Below, in pieces: positions 47,601-60,680 of a stretch of 64,000 bases of DNA. Position numbers and translations under genes: made by a program. The DNA is from Mariannaea sp. PMI_226 (Eukaryota > Ascomycota > Sordariomycetes > Hypocreales > Nectriaceae), in NCBI GenBank assembly GCA_024336345.1, contig JANFOG010000002.1:3534001-3598000 (forward strand), given 5' to 3'. The notes under the pieces are model-generated. The model was not told the origin of the DNA. It saw only the letters and a list, made by a program, of their open reading frames with translations, and did no database searches. Each line of letters begins with the position of its first letter. Within the stretch, counting starts at the first letter, position 1.

Positions 47601-50600
47601 CTGAATCTCATCTCGCCATCTTATCACCAAGTGGGTTCCAATGAGATTACAATGAGGAGTTTCCGCACCGTTGGCGCACAGTTGAGCTTCACACCAGTTA
47701 TTGACGATTTGGTTGCCAACCAGGTTCTTCGGCCAGGCCGATGCGTGTAAGTATTGATTTGATGAGTGATGGACAGGCCACTGGGATGCTCCTTCTGCAA
47801 CGCCGATACAAGAACTCTTTGCACCTACGATATACACCTAAACTTCCCGAGGTATTCATCTCCGGAGCAATGTACTCAAAATCGACCTGGACCCCGTTTG
47901 ATCACGTAACCTACAGCAGAGACCGGTTTATAAAGTAGGAGAGTGGCTGACGTTACGGATCCAAGGCGTTGTTTGTACTCTGAATCGATAACTTGATAGG
48001 TACTAAATGTATGGCGATTTTTCGCTTTGGGGTATTTGGTATTTAGTACGACCGCATTTATCGCCGACGTCTCAGCCTCCGAAGGCGCTCTCATCAATTC
48101 GTTTAGAACAAGCGGCAGTCCTCACGTGATCTTGGCAACCAAATTTGGGTTGAATCCCTTCTCTTTCTCTCCGGTGAGAACGTTGGCTTATCTAGGAGTT
48201 ACAGTGGTCGCATTATGTGGCTTCAGCCTGAGCAATTTGGCATCCAAGGTGTGGTGAGAAGTGACTGGCCAGCATTACACTACACCAGTTCAGCCTTTCC
48301 CCTCCAGATGAACCCTTTCCCTTTGCCGATCATACTTGCCAAAAGCTTGACCATGTTAAGACGACGGAAGGATCCGGCAATCAAAGCGGACACAATTCCA
48401 CCAGAGATGAAGAAAAGCGTTAAAGTTGGCGATGATCGTCATGGTTCACCATTATTGGGACTGCTCCCCCTGGCGGCTGGCGGCTGGCGGGTGTTCACGA
48501 ACCGTCTCCCACAACAACAGGGTTATCTCCCACACCTGGTGGTGACAGTTCCAAAACCAGGTAGGACGAGCCAAAGGACTATCTTGTTTTCTCGACACTG
48601 TTCACACCATCTAGCTTCCGCTCAGCTTTTCCAACCCCTTCCTCCCTGAGTGCACAGTCTGTAAACCATACGGAGTGCCATTGTTGAGATTTACGATGGC
48701 GGCGACTCCACGAATCAGCTCCCTTGCTCGAAACATGTTCGTGACGTCAAATCTACCCATGGTCGGGGTTTGCATGGGGGTCGCTGGTGTGCGCGGAATA
48801 AGATTTTAGATCAACTCAAGTTCATGTTTCGTCTATCTCGACCTGTTCTCAGGGTCAAGGAACGAAACAAGAAATAAAAAAGCAATAAGTTAAAAAGGGA
48901 AAACAAAAAAAACCGGTTGGGAAAAAGGCGGGGCATGCCAAAGAAACGCGGCGTTAATAGCGGCATTGTTTAGCTCGTCCGGGACGCCATGAAGCCGGCG
49001 CCGCGGGACAATTGAAAACAAGATTAGCCAACGAGATTTAGAGGAGTAAAGATGCTGCGGGGATCGGAGTTGCCCAGCAAACAAACGAGATGGGGGTCAG
49101 AACTACTAGCCCTGGTGGGTGTAGGCTCCAGTGGGACTCTTGACCAGGGGACTGCCGGCACAGGGACGTTTGGGGGAATTACCGTACAGAGTTGTTACTT
49201 TGGTACGGGGTGTGGGCTGACTGGCTGGTCCCTGAAGATCTTGAATCGATGTCCTCTCCAGACGCGGTAAACATCCGATCGATGCGATGTTACAAGCGCC
49301 ATTGTGCAGATGAGCGAACTGGTGTGTCACCGTTGTGGAATGAAAGCTGGGAGATGTCCGAGAGGAAATTATAATGATTAAAAAATATATATATCCAAGG
49401 TACAGCCCTCAGACCTCTCGCATTCAAGCCATCTCGCCAAGCGCATATCACTAGATATCAGTCAGAGAACTCAGCAGGGCCGAATGTAAGAGACAGATGC
49501 AAGGTCTATTGACGCACGATGACTACGTACTCTATGAGCTACCTGCTACCTGCTGTCCTGCTGTCCTGCTGTCCAGCTGTCCATGCCTGGCCTGGCTTGG
49601 GATATGAATACAACCAGAACGGTAGATAATGGGCCGAATAGGACGCATGGATGCTTGACTGGATCGCGGGCAGGCTTGACTTGGCTTATCTACTTGTATC
49701 CACACAACATCTACGGGCAGCAAGGTACAAGGAATCACTCGGTCATTGCCCATCCAGGGTCAAGGCCAATGACCGTACAACTAGTCATGCCCAGTGACGG
49801 GCGGACAACACACCACAGACTCCAACAACGGCCAAGGTCATTTCTGGCAACTTGGTGAGTGGTGGGGCCCCAAAGGGCTTCTCGCTGATCAGGGGGCGGA
49901 GGTACGGATGATGCAGCTCAACAAGCCCTATCACTAGGTCCCTAGCCTAGGCAAGCCTGATTCATGATTTTCTAGCACTCAGTATTCACGGACTAGTCAA
50001 GAAGAAAGCCGTGAGCGGCGGGCCATTTGACTCGCCTGCAGATCGGATGTGCCACTCCCTCCCCCTGTCTAGCCACACGTCAAATCAGACAGAAGTCGAT
50101 TCAAGGCGTACATTCAATGTTGCCCAAGATCGAGTCTCACACTTGCTCGGTGATTGGGTGGCAACCTCCTAATTGTCTTACTTTCGTGGTCCTAATACGT
50201 CAACATGCGACCGAAGGTCCCTTGCCAACGCTCCCCCAGACAGCATGAGTCTGTCAAGCGCGAAACGAAGGAATAATGTAGCGAATGGCTTGAGCGGATT
50301 GCTTTGACTCACCAGCAAAATAGTTGAAGCTCTCTGCTGCAAAAAGTGCTACGTACATTGAATAAAGGACAACAGACGTCACAAAATTACAGAGCAATCT
50401 ATGTTTCTTCTACGCTACATAGGAGAGCGTGTATGCTTGATGAACGACGCCGGCAGGGGAAGGCTGGATGATGTCCATAGCTCACACATCCTCAATCAAG
50501 GGTGGAAAACAACCACATTGGATGTCGTTAAAAATGAAATAGGTGTGGCTTTTGACCAGGCTTAATCCACCCGCGATCTCGCCGAGACATGTTCTTGTCA

Positions 50601-53600
50601 AAGGATCAAGCGCCTCTTCTGACTCTGTTTTGGCTGCTTTGGCTTGCTCGGTGCAGGGCATGGGATTACAGTTGACGCTTATTCCCAGCTTAGGCGCCGT
50701 ACCGAGCTCGCGCTTGTTGAACGCGGACCAATTGCCGTCTCCATGATGCCGGTAGTTGGCAACTAACCACAGGACGGATTACTCCGGACTATGTTCTTGA
50801 GTAATTACCCATCCCCCCTCCCCTTATCCACCACAATCTATTTATCTAACTTACCTTTATACGAAGTGTTCCGAAGGCAGGGTACATCCACATCACGTAG
50901 TTAGTGGTACTGAAAAAAAAAATTAGGGGAATCAGGGCCGGAGTTGGGCTTGTCGGACAAGCCTTGTCGAGGTTCATTCCGTGCCTCGGGTGCAATACCC
51001 GTTGAGGCCGTTCAACGGAGTCCTCTTTCGGCGCTGAACTGATGGATTGACGGGTGGAGAGAGGAGATGATGCAGTGGCGGATGTTGGGCTGAGGACAAT
51101 GGCAATACTGTATGTGCAACACAGTACAGTAGCCAACTCCTTTTCCTGGCCATGTGTGCTAGGCAACCCCCTTTAGGAAACTCAGCTGAAGCTTTGCTCC
51201 TGAATCCTCGGCGGCGGAGGGGGAGTTTTGCGTCATCGTCTGTATACCCCGAAGGCTGCTGGATGGGGTGTCTTGAGTCGCTCCCATTCCAAGGCGCCCG
51301 CGTTGTGCATGCGACTTATGCGAGAACTGACCGCCACGACGTCGTCATTGGACTGACTAGCCATCACCCAGGGTACTTTTGAGGAGAGAGAACACTCTAC
51401 CCCGTATTCTATCTGGTTTCGTTGGCCTCGGCCTTTTGCTTGTGTACCTGGAGAGTATTCTTACGTCTTTTTTTTCTTTCCTCTTATTTTTTTTCTTTCT
51501 TTTCTTTTTCTTTTGAAGTGTCCCCTTGTTCTTTTCTGTGGCAGCTGAGAGCATGCATTGCATCACAACCTGTCATCATGGTCAACGCTTAAGACAACCT
51601 TGACGTCGTTTTGTGTGCTGAACTGGAGGGGGTGGGAGTGTAGAGATTGGTTGATTTTGGTCTGGTCCAGTCCCCTCCACGGTGCTTCTCCGCGGTGTGA
51701 TTGTTGCAACACACACAAAAAAGCCGCTCTAGCACGGTCCCCCGTTGCTGTTGTCGTTTCTGCACTGCTTTGTTGGCCTTGCGCTTGACATATCAGGTAA
51801 AAAAGAAAAAGAAAAAAAGGATATCATCCGGAGGGGAGGAGGTGTAGGAGAACCGTGCTATAATGAGACAAGCCGGCTACAAAGCTACCCTCCTTAGATA
51901 CGAGAGGAGAGCCGCCGAGACAGTTTTGTGTAGCTTGTCGGTGAAGGTGAGACAGGCATGTACACACATACATACAAAAAGGATGGGTGGCAGAGGCAAG
52001 GGAGGCGTGCGTGGGGTTGGAGAGAAGCGCCGAGACTTTGACGTACGTCAATAGCACTCACTCACCCATTTACTGAGGCCGACGGAACGGCATGTTTCTT
52101 TCGTGTCAGACAAACATACCGTGTCTCCGTGAGCGCATAGTCAAGTACATGGAGTGCGTTCATTTTGTCGCTCTTCACTTGGTGATATCTATGAATCTAG
52201 TGATGGGTGGCAGATGCGTGTGTAGAACAATGAGATGGGTCTAGGGTAGGTGATTTGCATATGACGTTACCATAGGGGTGTATTCTTGATATCATCTCAC
52301 GCGCTGCGGTTTTGCTCTGTTCATTCACATGTGTTTAATTCCTATCGCTTTTTTTTCCCCGATAAATGCTCCCAGGTTGTGCTTCTTATTGGGTCTCCAC
52401 AGGGTAGGTCTTGTGATTTTGGGCGGTGATGGTGGTGGTGGTGGTAAATATTGCAACCCTTCTCTTCAATGGCATAGAGCCATCGAGATTCAAGGTCTCG
52501 CTCCCTCTACGTTCACATCGAAATATTGTAAATTCATCCAATTTTGAATATCCCCTTTCCCCACCCATACACTGCTTGTCTACCGTTCCCCCACGCATAT
52601 TCTGACTGTTAGTGGGCGACGAAAAAAATAAGACCCGTTGAGTTCATATGAGACGATCACCATCAATGAGTGTGAATAGACGTAGTGTATATAGTGTATT
52701 CTGACGTGTACTGACCTCGGTAATACCAGAATAGCATGAGTTTTAGGGACTTCATGTTCTGAAAAATTGACCGTATATGGCGATGGGTGAGCAAGGGATA
52801 AGACTTCGGGGCACCGAACTCGATTATACCAACACCACCATACATATGTGTATGTATATCGCACATACAAGTAGAGGAATGCCCTCTTGTCCATGCTTGG
52901 GACACGACGTCTTAATGCGTCGAGTAGACACGCAGACAACGTGGAGTTTCTTTCCTCGTGCTACTCAAACCAGGAACCAGACAACATGGAAACGTCAGTA
53001 TGACCTGGCCCAAATCTACTTATTACCATGAAGAAAAGGAGAACTTTTATACCAGCAACACAAACACACACGAATCATAGAGATGACGTTGACCAGAAAA
53101 GGCACATATGAATGCAAAGTTATTTCCATACAGAACGAGTCTGATCTATGCTAAGTTCCATCTCTGACTGCTATCTATCTATGTAGGCAGGTTAGATTGC
53201 AGCTAGGTAGACATCCTCCAAAAGCGCAATCAAATCAGTTATCTTCATATCCTCCCCTCGCCTTTTTTTTTTTGTTCGCCTTCCCTGGAAGAGCCATCGA
53301 TGCTCCATTGCCCAGGCGCCTTCCGCTGTCCTCAATAGCCACCACTCTTTTTGTTGTTTTCAGATTGCTTCCGCCCTCACAAGGCACTATTCTTGAAAAC
53401 AGGATTGAACAAGGAAAAAAATAAAAGAACCTCGAGAGAACTGCGCTTCGGCGGCTTGTGGTTGAGGATATAGACAGGTAAACATTAACCGATCGGGGTC
53501 ATGACCTCGTGAAGCGAAAATATATGAGAGAAAAAGAAAGAGAAAAGAAGGAGAAGTGTCAAGGGGCAATTAACCAGGCCTCTTCGAGGAAGGGAACGTC

Positions 53601-53870
53601 GCTCCAAGCCGCCGCCCTCTCCAGGAAGCCAGCCGAAGTAGGGGTATAGTTGACTTTCTCCAGTTCAACAGATGCGTCTTCTCGCTTCCGACCATGAATA
53701 TTTTGCCCGACCAGGCGGGGTCCTTCGCAATATGAATCCGTGGGGATCCTCCAGGCCCCTTGAACATTCCATATACCTACCCAAACGCCAAGAACATCAA
53801 AAAGTCAAATCAGACATGCCATGCTTGCTCGCTTCCAACAGAAAAAAAACATCCTCCCAATGATTTGGAC
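41646..53870. other. 12.2-kb upstream desert of the FlbC-like gene
   Basis: This interval lies upstream of the FlbC-like start and downstream of Rax2, which also reads leftward. I find no convincing gene. The first 2.5 kb is GC-richer and may hold promoter and leader exons. A coding-like island lies at 47.88-48.43 kb on the minus strand (listed separately). Simple repeats include a CTGTCCTG-type repeat near 49.55 kb, GGT repeats near 52.43 kb and several T/A runs. Open frames elsewhere overlap on both strands and show no domains. Confidence 0.55.
47876..48429 (-). pseudogene. Coding-like island, possible decayed gene
   Basis: On the minus strand a 50-codon frame (48429-48280) reads as a membrane-like segment, FFISGGIVSALIAGSFRRLN, followed by MVKLLASMIGKGKGF. 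Further along, a separate frame of more than 70 codons (47876-48097) contains MRAPSEAETSAINAVVLNTK. A single TGA precedes it, which a C-to-T change from CGA would explain. The plus strand of the same interval is also partly open (47.65-47.75 and 48.03-48.26 kb), so strand is uncertain. I recognise no family. It may be a gene remnant or chance openness. Confidence 0.25.
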
Positions 53871-56800
53871 TCATACGTGTGGAGCCCCTGATCGCCCTTG
53901 TCCGAGAGATCCAAAGAGCTGGTGAGGTGGCACTCTTTGAATACCGCTTCCTCGGTCGTACATAGACGTGGGTGCTGGGGTGTATCCCTCACGTCTCTTA
54001 CGTATTCGGTCAAGAATGATGCCCGCCAGAACAAGGAGGAACATCAATCCTAGTGAAATAGCAAGGCCAATGAGAATGACGAAGACCAACTTCATATGTG
54101 ATCCTGAGATGAGAGTTAGCAACAAGAGTGAGAGAAAGGAACAAGGCAGGACGTACCACTAGATGAAAAGAAGTTGTCTTTCTGAGAGAAGATGGTCGAG
54201 ATACTTCCAGGGGAATTATCTGAGTTAATTGTCAATGCGTACGGTTGATAAGTAGTGCCATTGAATAGGGCTGCTGAAGCAAACCCAAAGTTCGGGATGA
54301 AGATCGATCCTGTCAGCATCAAGACTTGATCCTTGTCCAGGATATCGCTATTCTCATGATTCTTAGAGACTGAAAAGACCTGGAGGCCACGGACGATGCT
54401 CTCTGAAGGCAAGGCTGGCTTGGGAGTTTGCCAGGTCTGGCCATCGTACTTCATGAAGAAAACGGATCCATCCTTGCTGGAAGTGCCAGATATCCATATC
54501 TCATTTCTGCTGCTTGATGCTGCAGTAATGACTTGGACTGGACCAGGGATCTCATCTGAGCCAGGGTAGCTGCTCCAAATTTCTTTCTTCGCGTCCCAAC
54601 TGGCCAGGTACCGATGATCCGAGCCGTTGGCTGTCAGGTTTCCGCCGACAATGAGCTCGTCATTGGAGGCCCACATCAGAGCGTTGACTGTACCCTGTAG
54701 TTCGCTGCCAGGCCGATTCCACCGGCCCGAGTCCACGTTATAAACACAGAGACCTGGGCAGTCTAGAGCGCCAGCACTGTCAAAGGACCCTCCTACGTAG
54801 ATATCGGAGTTGTCAGGCCGGGGAGCAATGGCAGAGACGGTTCTGTTAAGCCCAGAGAGTGGGGGTGGCTGGGTGTTGAAACTCTTCGATTCAACATCGT
54901 AAGAAATGAGTCCGCTGATGCTGTTTCCCGCGACAGTACCGCTGATCTTGCCACCGGCAAACAAGATGGAATCGTGGATACCAACGCTTAGGAATGTCGA
55001 GTCTTTTGAGATGTTTGAGCTCAGGCCCATCACCTTCTCATCCTCGATGAGGACGATATTATTTACTTCTTCGTTGTCGGAAGAGGTAGTGGTGAAATGG
55101 CCAGCGAGGATGGTGATGTTATGGTTGTTCTCATCATAGAAAAGACCTGCCACTACACCAGTTGTTTCATCAATAGACATAGTGTCCCGCTTGGAAAGGC
55201 TGGACGAGTTGGTAGGTGGAGGTTGGGATTGAATCTTTAGGGGAAACTTGCCCAAACCCTTATCTGTCAGCGTTACAGCACTGTTGGCATCAAGCTCAGA
55301 AGAGGAGATGGAGCCAGCGAAGAGGGAGCCTCCATCATTAGGAAGATCCAAAATCGCGGTTGTGAGAACGCCACTGAAGCCTGGGTAATTGCCATCGAGG
55401 GCTTGCAACCAGTTATTCTCCGAGGCTACCCAAATGGCAAACCCGTCAACCGGAACAGCATCGTTGTCGCCAAAGGCGTTGCACCGAGAGAAGGAACCTG
55501 AGAAGGCAATAACAGTCTCTGTGACACCCTCTGTGATATTGATCCGGAGGGGTACAACATATTCAACCACTCCGTCAACCCCGGCTCCCAATGCACTCCA
55601 TGAATCTTCTTTTGTGTCGTAGACCGCTACGTTGTTCATGCCTTTCACGGAACCTTTTTCTGTGCTGGAGAAGTCGCCACCGACGTATAATTCTGTACCG
55701 TTCAGGTACATGCTAAGAACCTGGCCGTTGAGTCCACCGTCCAAGGTCTTAACGTCTGCATCTTTAATGATTGCAAGGATGTTGTCGTGATCCTTGGAAG
55801 TGAAATTCCCGCCGACATAAGTGGTATCGTCATCGGTGATGAGAGCAGTAACGCCAGATGTTCGTTCGAAGCTTGAGCCAAGCCTGTTGATGACTGAGTC
55901 TTGCAAGGCTGAAGTATTTACTACAGCGTCCTTGGGATTGAAATCAAAGAGTCCATTGAGACCTCCAGTAGAATTCATCAGAGTGAAGCCAACCTTCTGA
56001 GCAACAACGGTGAGAGCGCTGATGTCCGGATCAGCAACAGGTGTGAGAGTAATCGCAGGTCGGAACGAATCAGAGCTCTGCTCAATGTACCCGAAGTAGA
56101 TCTGGTCATATTTATCATAATAATTTGTCTGGTACAAGGTCGTGGTAAAGTTTGAGCCTTGATTAGTGCCAGATGCCATTGTACCTGTGATGTTGACTCG
56201 GCCACGGAGTGCGCATGTGCCGTCTTGAACACAACCGGGGGTATACATGTTGACCGAGTAATTGCCAGATTCTCTGATATTAGGATAAAACACGACCTCG
56301 GTGGCGTTTGGGGTGAAGCCAGGGGTGAGTAATGTAGTGAGGTACTCAGAGTTGCTATTGTGTGAAGGAGATACAGACCATGGACCGGTGGTTGTAACCG
56401 AAGAAGGGTTATCGATGCCACCGCAGGTCGGTTCATTGAATTCGGAGACGGCGTAGGCGAAAATGTCGTCTTGGAACAGTTGGATACCAGCCAGACCACC
56501 ACCACTGCCGTACCAATCGGAAATGGAAATGCGGAACTCATTCATCCCAACCTTATTCACGAAATAGAAGTCCTGATACCCTGATTTGGCTTGGAGAGGG
56601 CATTCGCTGGTGCAAGTTCGGTTTTTACCAGTGTCGGGATCAGTATACGTCAGGTTCATTATGCCGTCGATAGGGAATGCACGGAATAGGAATGTCTTAG
56701 TCCCACGTCCATCCTGCTGAGTATTCCAAAGCCTGAGCTTTGTAGGATTAAAGCCGAAACCAAATTTTGCGTCCCAGTAACCTGGGGTGTCATCCTCCAG

Positions 56801-57625
56801 CAACCAGGTGGACCCGGGACCATCTTGACCTGAAGAGCAAACGATGTTCTTGGGATCACTAAACCCGTTCGTCAGGGAGCTGCTGAGGGCGGTGACATTG
56901 GCTTTCGAAAGGTTGATTGCTTGACTATCGGGCATATTCGGCGTACTGGTATTTCCAAGCCCAGTGAATGTACCCCCGAAGATGATATGTCCGTTGGGGG
57001 CCTTGGTGATTGCATTCACAGGACCATTGAATCCGGCAAATGGAAGGTTGGTCCATCCGTCGTTACCCACCCAAGCGATGGCATTGGTTGAATTGGCACC
57101 TTTGAAGTTGCCACCGACATAGACGGTGTCCCGCTCCTTGTCACAGAAAACTGCATTAACCTCACCCTCAATCCCGTCCAGAGGTGTGATTTTGGTTGTG
57201 TTTGGATTGAAAAGGGCAATTGCTTTTGATTGTGTGCCGTTCAGGCTCGTAAAATTACCGCCAATTATTACTCCCTGCATCTCTCCGTTACTGAGCTCAA
57301 AGGCGCACATGGCCTTGATCGAGGCATCGCTGGAAGCCAGTGAGCCAAGCGCGCCATTAGGTAGTGGTGATAGGAGTGATTGGCTGCCGTTCGTACTGCG
57401 TGTACGCTCGTTTTGGCCTTCGAATTCGTATAGAGAAATGCCGCTAAAGTCTCCAACAATTCCAATGCGGCCAAGTTTCGAGAAATCAAGATCGGCTGGT
57501 TCGACTGGGGCAAAGCTGATGGCGTTTGAGAAAGAAGGCAACAAGGTAGCCAAGCTTAGAATACCAAGCCCAAATCGTTGAGCTCGGCGCGCCGTCGAGC
57601 GGCGGCGCTCAAAAGGCAGTCGCAT
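53871..57625 (-). CDS. RAX2: Rax2-like cell-polarity membrane protein, 1233 aa
   Basis: Cortical marker of the Rax2 family, which in yeasts and filamentous fungi works with Rax1 to place and maintain sites of polarised growth. Two exons: 57625-54157 and 54103-53871, with a 53-bp intron (GTACGT..CAG, GCTAAC branch). A basic N-terminus is followed by a hydrophobic signal sequence (about residues 18-36, FGLGILSLATLLPSFSNA). The long ectodomain has repeated beta-propeller-like units of the form GGNFT / VYVGGNF / IIFGGTFTG, and very many N-x-S/T glycosylation sites. One transmembrane helix lies at about 1160-1185 (LVFVILIGLAISLGLMFLLV), followed by a basic stop-transfer RIRKRR and a short cytosolic tail ending GAPHV. 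Length is normal for the family (about 1200). Confidence 0.95.
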
Positions 57626-60600
57626 GCTTGCACCTCTCGCCGGCTAAGATATGGCTCGTAACTCGCTCTCGGTAGATTCGTGTGTCGTGTGTCGTGTTTC
57701 GCGCCTAGTATCCGAATTCTAGACGTACTGTTGGTCGTGAATTTGTTTCTATGGGCATATCAAGATCGATTGTGGGCCATCGAAAGGGGCAGTGGTGCAC
57801 GAGGGGGTAGTGGTGGTGATGGAAAACGTAAGGAAAGGCGAGAGAAAATGAGCTCTGGTGCGACAGCGGGGCGAAAATTGGGACAAACGAATGTAGAGAA
57901 GAATAGAAGTCGACGCGAGTTGGCGTTTCGGGGCGGATCGTAGTCGCTCGCAGAGCTGGGATGCGTGGGAATTCGCAGGATGTTTAGGCCAAGTTTTGCC
58001 TGAAGTGAATGAAGGACGTAAAGTGAGGTGAGGTGTGGTGGGCAGTGCACCACTGCGGGCACGTTGGCGGGCACGTTGGTGGGAAATTGCTGGCGATGGC
58101 AATGACCCAATTCGAGACGTGCACCGAATCTTCAAATGTCGGACCCTAGTCTACTTTTGGTTAGTCCTTTACCACGCGACTGAATTGCCTGAGGCGACGG
58201 ATGTGAGACAAACGGTTCCTGGGCGCCGACGAGCCACCAGGAGATTCAAGAAACAGGCAAAAGGTTGAGCGAAAAACCCTTCCCAAGGTTGCCTGGGGAT
58301 GTGTGTGCTCCCTGTGTTCCCGCGCGCAGTGGCTTGGAAGCTGAAGGATAAAGTAGTTTGGGGATGTATACCAATCCAGAATGGCTCAGGTACCGATTCC
58401 GAGGGAGGTGCCACCTTAAGGAGGCAGAAAAGTACGTACTGTATGTAACACACGAACGGGCCACGGCTAGGGCGCCACTTCAATCTGAGTACAAGGCCAA
58501 TGATGTCGAGTGCGATGTTTGTTCGAATCAAGGAGGCTGCGGTCGTCTTCGTATTTTCTTGGCCAGGGAATACTTGTTTGATTTTTGGGGGGGATTTCGA
58601 GAGTCGTAGGTCGGGTTGCGTCCTCGATTTGGCGGCTGGGTGGGATCCTTGGAAAGGAGAAAAGGGAATGACGAGTAGGATCACCGGGTTGACCACGTTG
58701 GAATGCCACACGTCAATGTCGAGAATTTGACAGATGCTTGGGGGCTAAGTGCGTCGACGTCACAGGATCTAGAAGGACCTGCTTTGGTGCTGGGTTGGAT
58801 CAGGGTCCGAATAAAAAGAGGGTGGGCGATTAATTAAGAGAGCGAACAGCAGAACAGAGCTTGCTGAAGAGACCGTCGGGATGCCAATTGGGTGAGCGAA
58901 TGGATTGGTGAAGGCGCAGCGAGTGACTGAGTAAGTGAGTGGGTGGGCGGTGCGGAACACGCAAAACACGCCAGTGATTGAAGCAAGAATAGAACGGAGT
59001 ATGAACGAACGAATAAATGAATGAGGAAAAAAAGAATAACGGAGAAATAGCCTTGCTGCAATGTAAGGATCACCCTACTTCAGGCTGCTCGTAGTTGAAG
59101 GAAATATCGCAAAGGAAGAGCGAAAGATTGGAAAGGTTTGGTTCCTCGGGCTTGATGCAGGCACAAGGAGAGTGGACCGGGCCACTTGCATTGGCCATGA
59201 GTACACGAAAGCGTTACTCGCTTTGTTGTGCATGCATAGCAAGGTTATGTCTGCTGTCCAATGTAGGTACAATGTAAGGCACAGAGCACACTCAAGCCCC
59301 TGCTGCTTGAACTTCCCCTTGTCTCTTCACCGCTGAGATCAGTGAGCTGTTCTTGACGAATCCCTGTCTGAACAAGGGGGCACTCCGCCAGTTTCGCCAG
59401 TTGACCCGCTTTATACGGTGCCCTGAACAGGGAGCTGACATTAATATTCAAGCGCTCTACATTGAAAAGGCGCTGTTTCAATGGAGAGTTTATTCTGGTT
59501 GATACGGTTTTCCCCTCAAACAAAGCGGGTTGGGACATTGTGTAGCCTCACCAAGAGCCCAGGTGAATCGAACCCATTCTGAGAGGTTGTCTCGGATAGG
59601 GACATACCTAACCTACGTGATGAATGTATGAGGAACAAGGAACAACAAACACAGGCGAAATGATGAACTACGATGCCGTATCATCCACCTTGGGTGACGG
59701 TGTCTTATCTCTCAGACAACACAAGTCACCTCTTTTTCTCTCCTTCTCTAGTAAAGTGCCAAAGAGAGATTCCATGAATCCTATCCTCGACTTATCTTTT
59801 TTTCTTAGTCACCAAGTAGAAGTTGATGTAGCACGGAGTGTCGACAACCAGGTATTCATCCTGCTGTTGAAGAACAGCAAACCAACAACTTTCTGCTGAA
59901 GGTGAGCCTACGACAACAGGAGAACTAAAATCGGGTTGTTGATGTACTGCCTTGGTATACGTAAATTCGCCCAGACGAAAAAAAGTACAGTATAGCATCC
60001 GCAATGGCGTTGTATGAAACCGTTGCAATGTGAGTTGGCATATTTGTGACATTGCGCCTCTCAACTTGGCGATTTCACGCCGCGCGTTGTTCACTGTCAT
60101 TGACGTGGCACGCTCCATCTGCTGACCATTGGGAGTCATGGGTGGCCTACCAGGTTGCATGATATTCATGTGTAGCTTTATTTGGTATGCGCTTACTACC
60201 GGGTAGGCGGGTATATACGAACGTCAATCCGCCTGTAGGCTGAGGCACCAGCTCATCAACGTTTCGTGAAGGTTGCTGCAGATAGGAGCCTCAACCTCGG
60301 TAGTTTCCACTGCCTAAGACTGCTACTACGTACTCTGTATCGATACGGATATGTATGTCGGTTCTATCCCAAGGCCGCCAAACTTTCTTTGTCAGGTTTC
60401 GAGAAAACATGGTTGTTTCAGTGTGCGATCATGGTGATCTCGGTCCAATTTCGCTAAGCCGTTGTCATGGTTGGATCTGGGGAGACTCGATTTGAGTGCT
60501 GTCCCTTTGCTTAACTGAGACCCCACTCTATGAAATAAAGAATCATCGTAGGAAGGGTTGGTGGTTGGTGGTTGGTGGCTGGACTGAACGAAGGGAGTAG

Positions 60601-60680
60601 GTGACTTCGGGGATAGCCATAGCAAAACTCGCTCCCGAGGGCTTATTCAAAAGCGCACCTTGACTTACAAGCAAGTAATC
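57626..60680. other. Rax2 upstream region and Lcl3 downstream region
   Basis: No clear gene is present. The left part is the Rax2 promoter and contains direct repeats GGGCACGTTGG near 58.06 kb. A minus-strand frame at 58169-58711 is long but shows no domain and overlaps open frames on the other strand. GT-rich TTGGTGG repeats occur near 60.56 kb. One minus-strand frame at 59792-60169 is listed separately as a weak candidate. Confidence 0.55.
59792..60169 (-). CDS. Weak candidate ORF, 125 aa
   Basis: An ATG-initiated frame whose first 50 residues look coding: GRPPMTPNGQQMERATSMTV is followed by NNARREIAKLRGAMSQICQL, which would form an amphipathic helix. The second half is less convincing and ends in a KKKR tail over an A-run. 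No family is recognised. It could be a small orphan gene, a fragment of a larger decayed one, or chance. Confidence 0.3.
   Translation of the reverse strand: MNIMQPGRPPMTPNGQQMERATSMTVNNARREIAKLRGAMSQICQLTLQRFHTTPLRMLYCTFFRLGEFTYTKAVHQQPDFSSPVVVGSPSAESCWFAVLQQQDEYLVVDTPCYINFYLVTKKKR

Noticed and set aside
48027..48257. Plus-strand frame containing VILATKFG, reminiscent of aldo-keto reductases
   Set aside because: A single five-residue resemblance; the rest of the frame becomes a hydrophobic stretch unlike that family, and it lacks an ATG start.
54793..57581. Several 60-190 codon frames on both strands inside the Rax2 gene
   Set aside because: All are shadows of the 1156-codon Rax2 exon, which has clear family repeats.
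58169..58711. 180-codon minus-strand open frame upstream of Rax2
   Set aside because: No recognisable domain, overlapping open frames on the other strand, Pro/Ser/Arg-rich composition, and lies in promoter-type sequence.
59540..59600. TCGAACCC (B-box-like on the minus strand), possible tRNA
   Set aside because: No matching A box, the T stem does not pair, and there is no terminator at the right distance.
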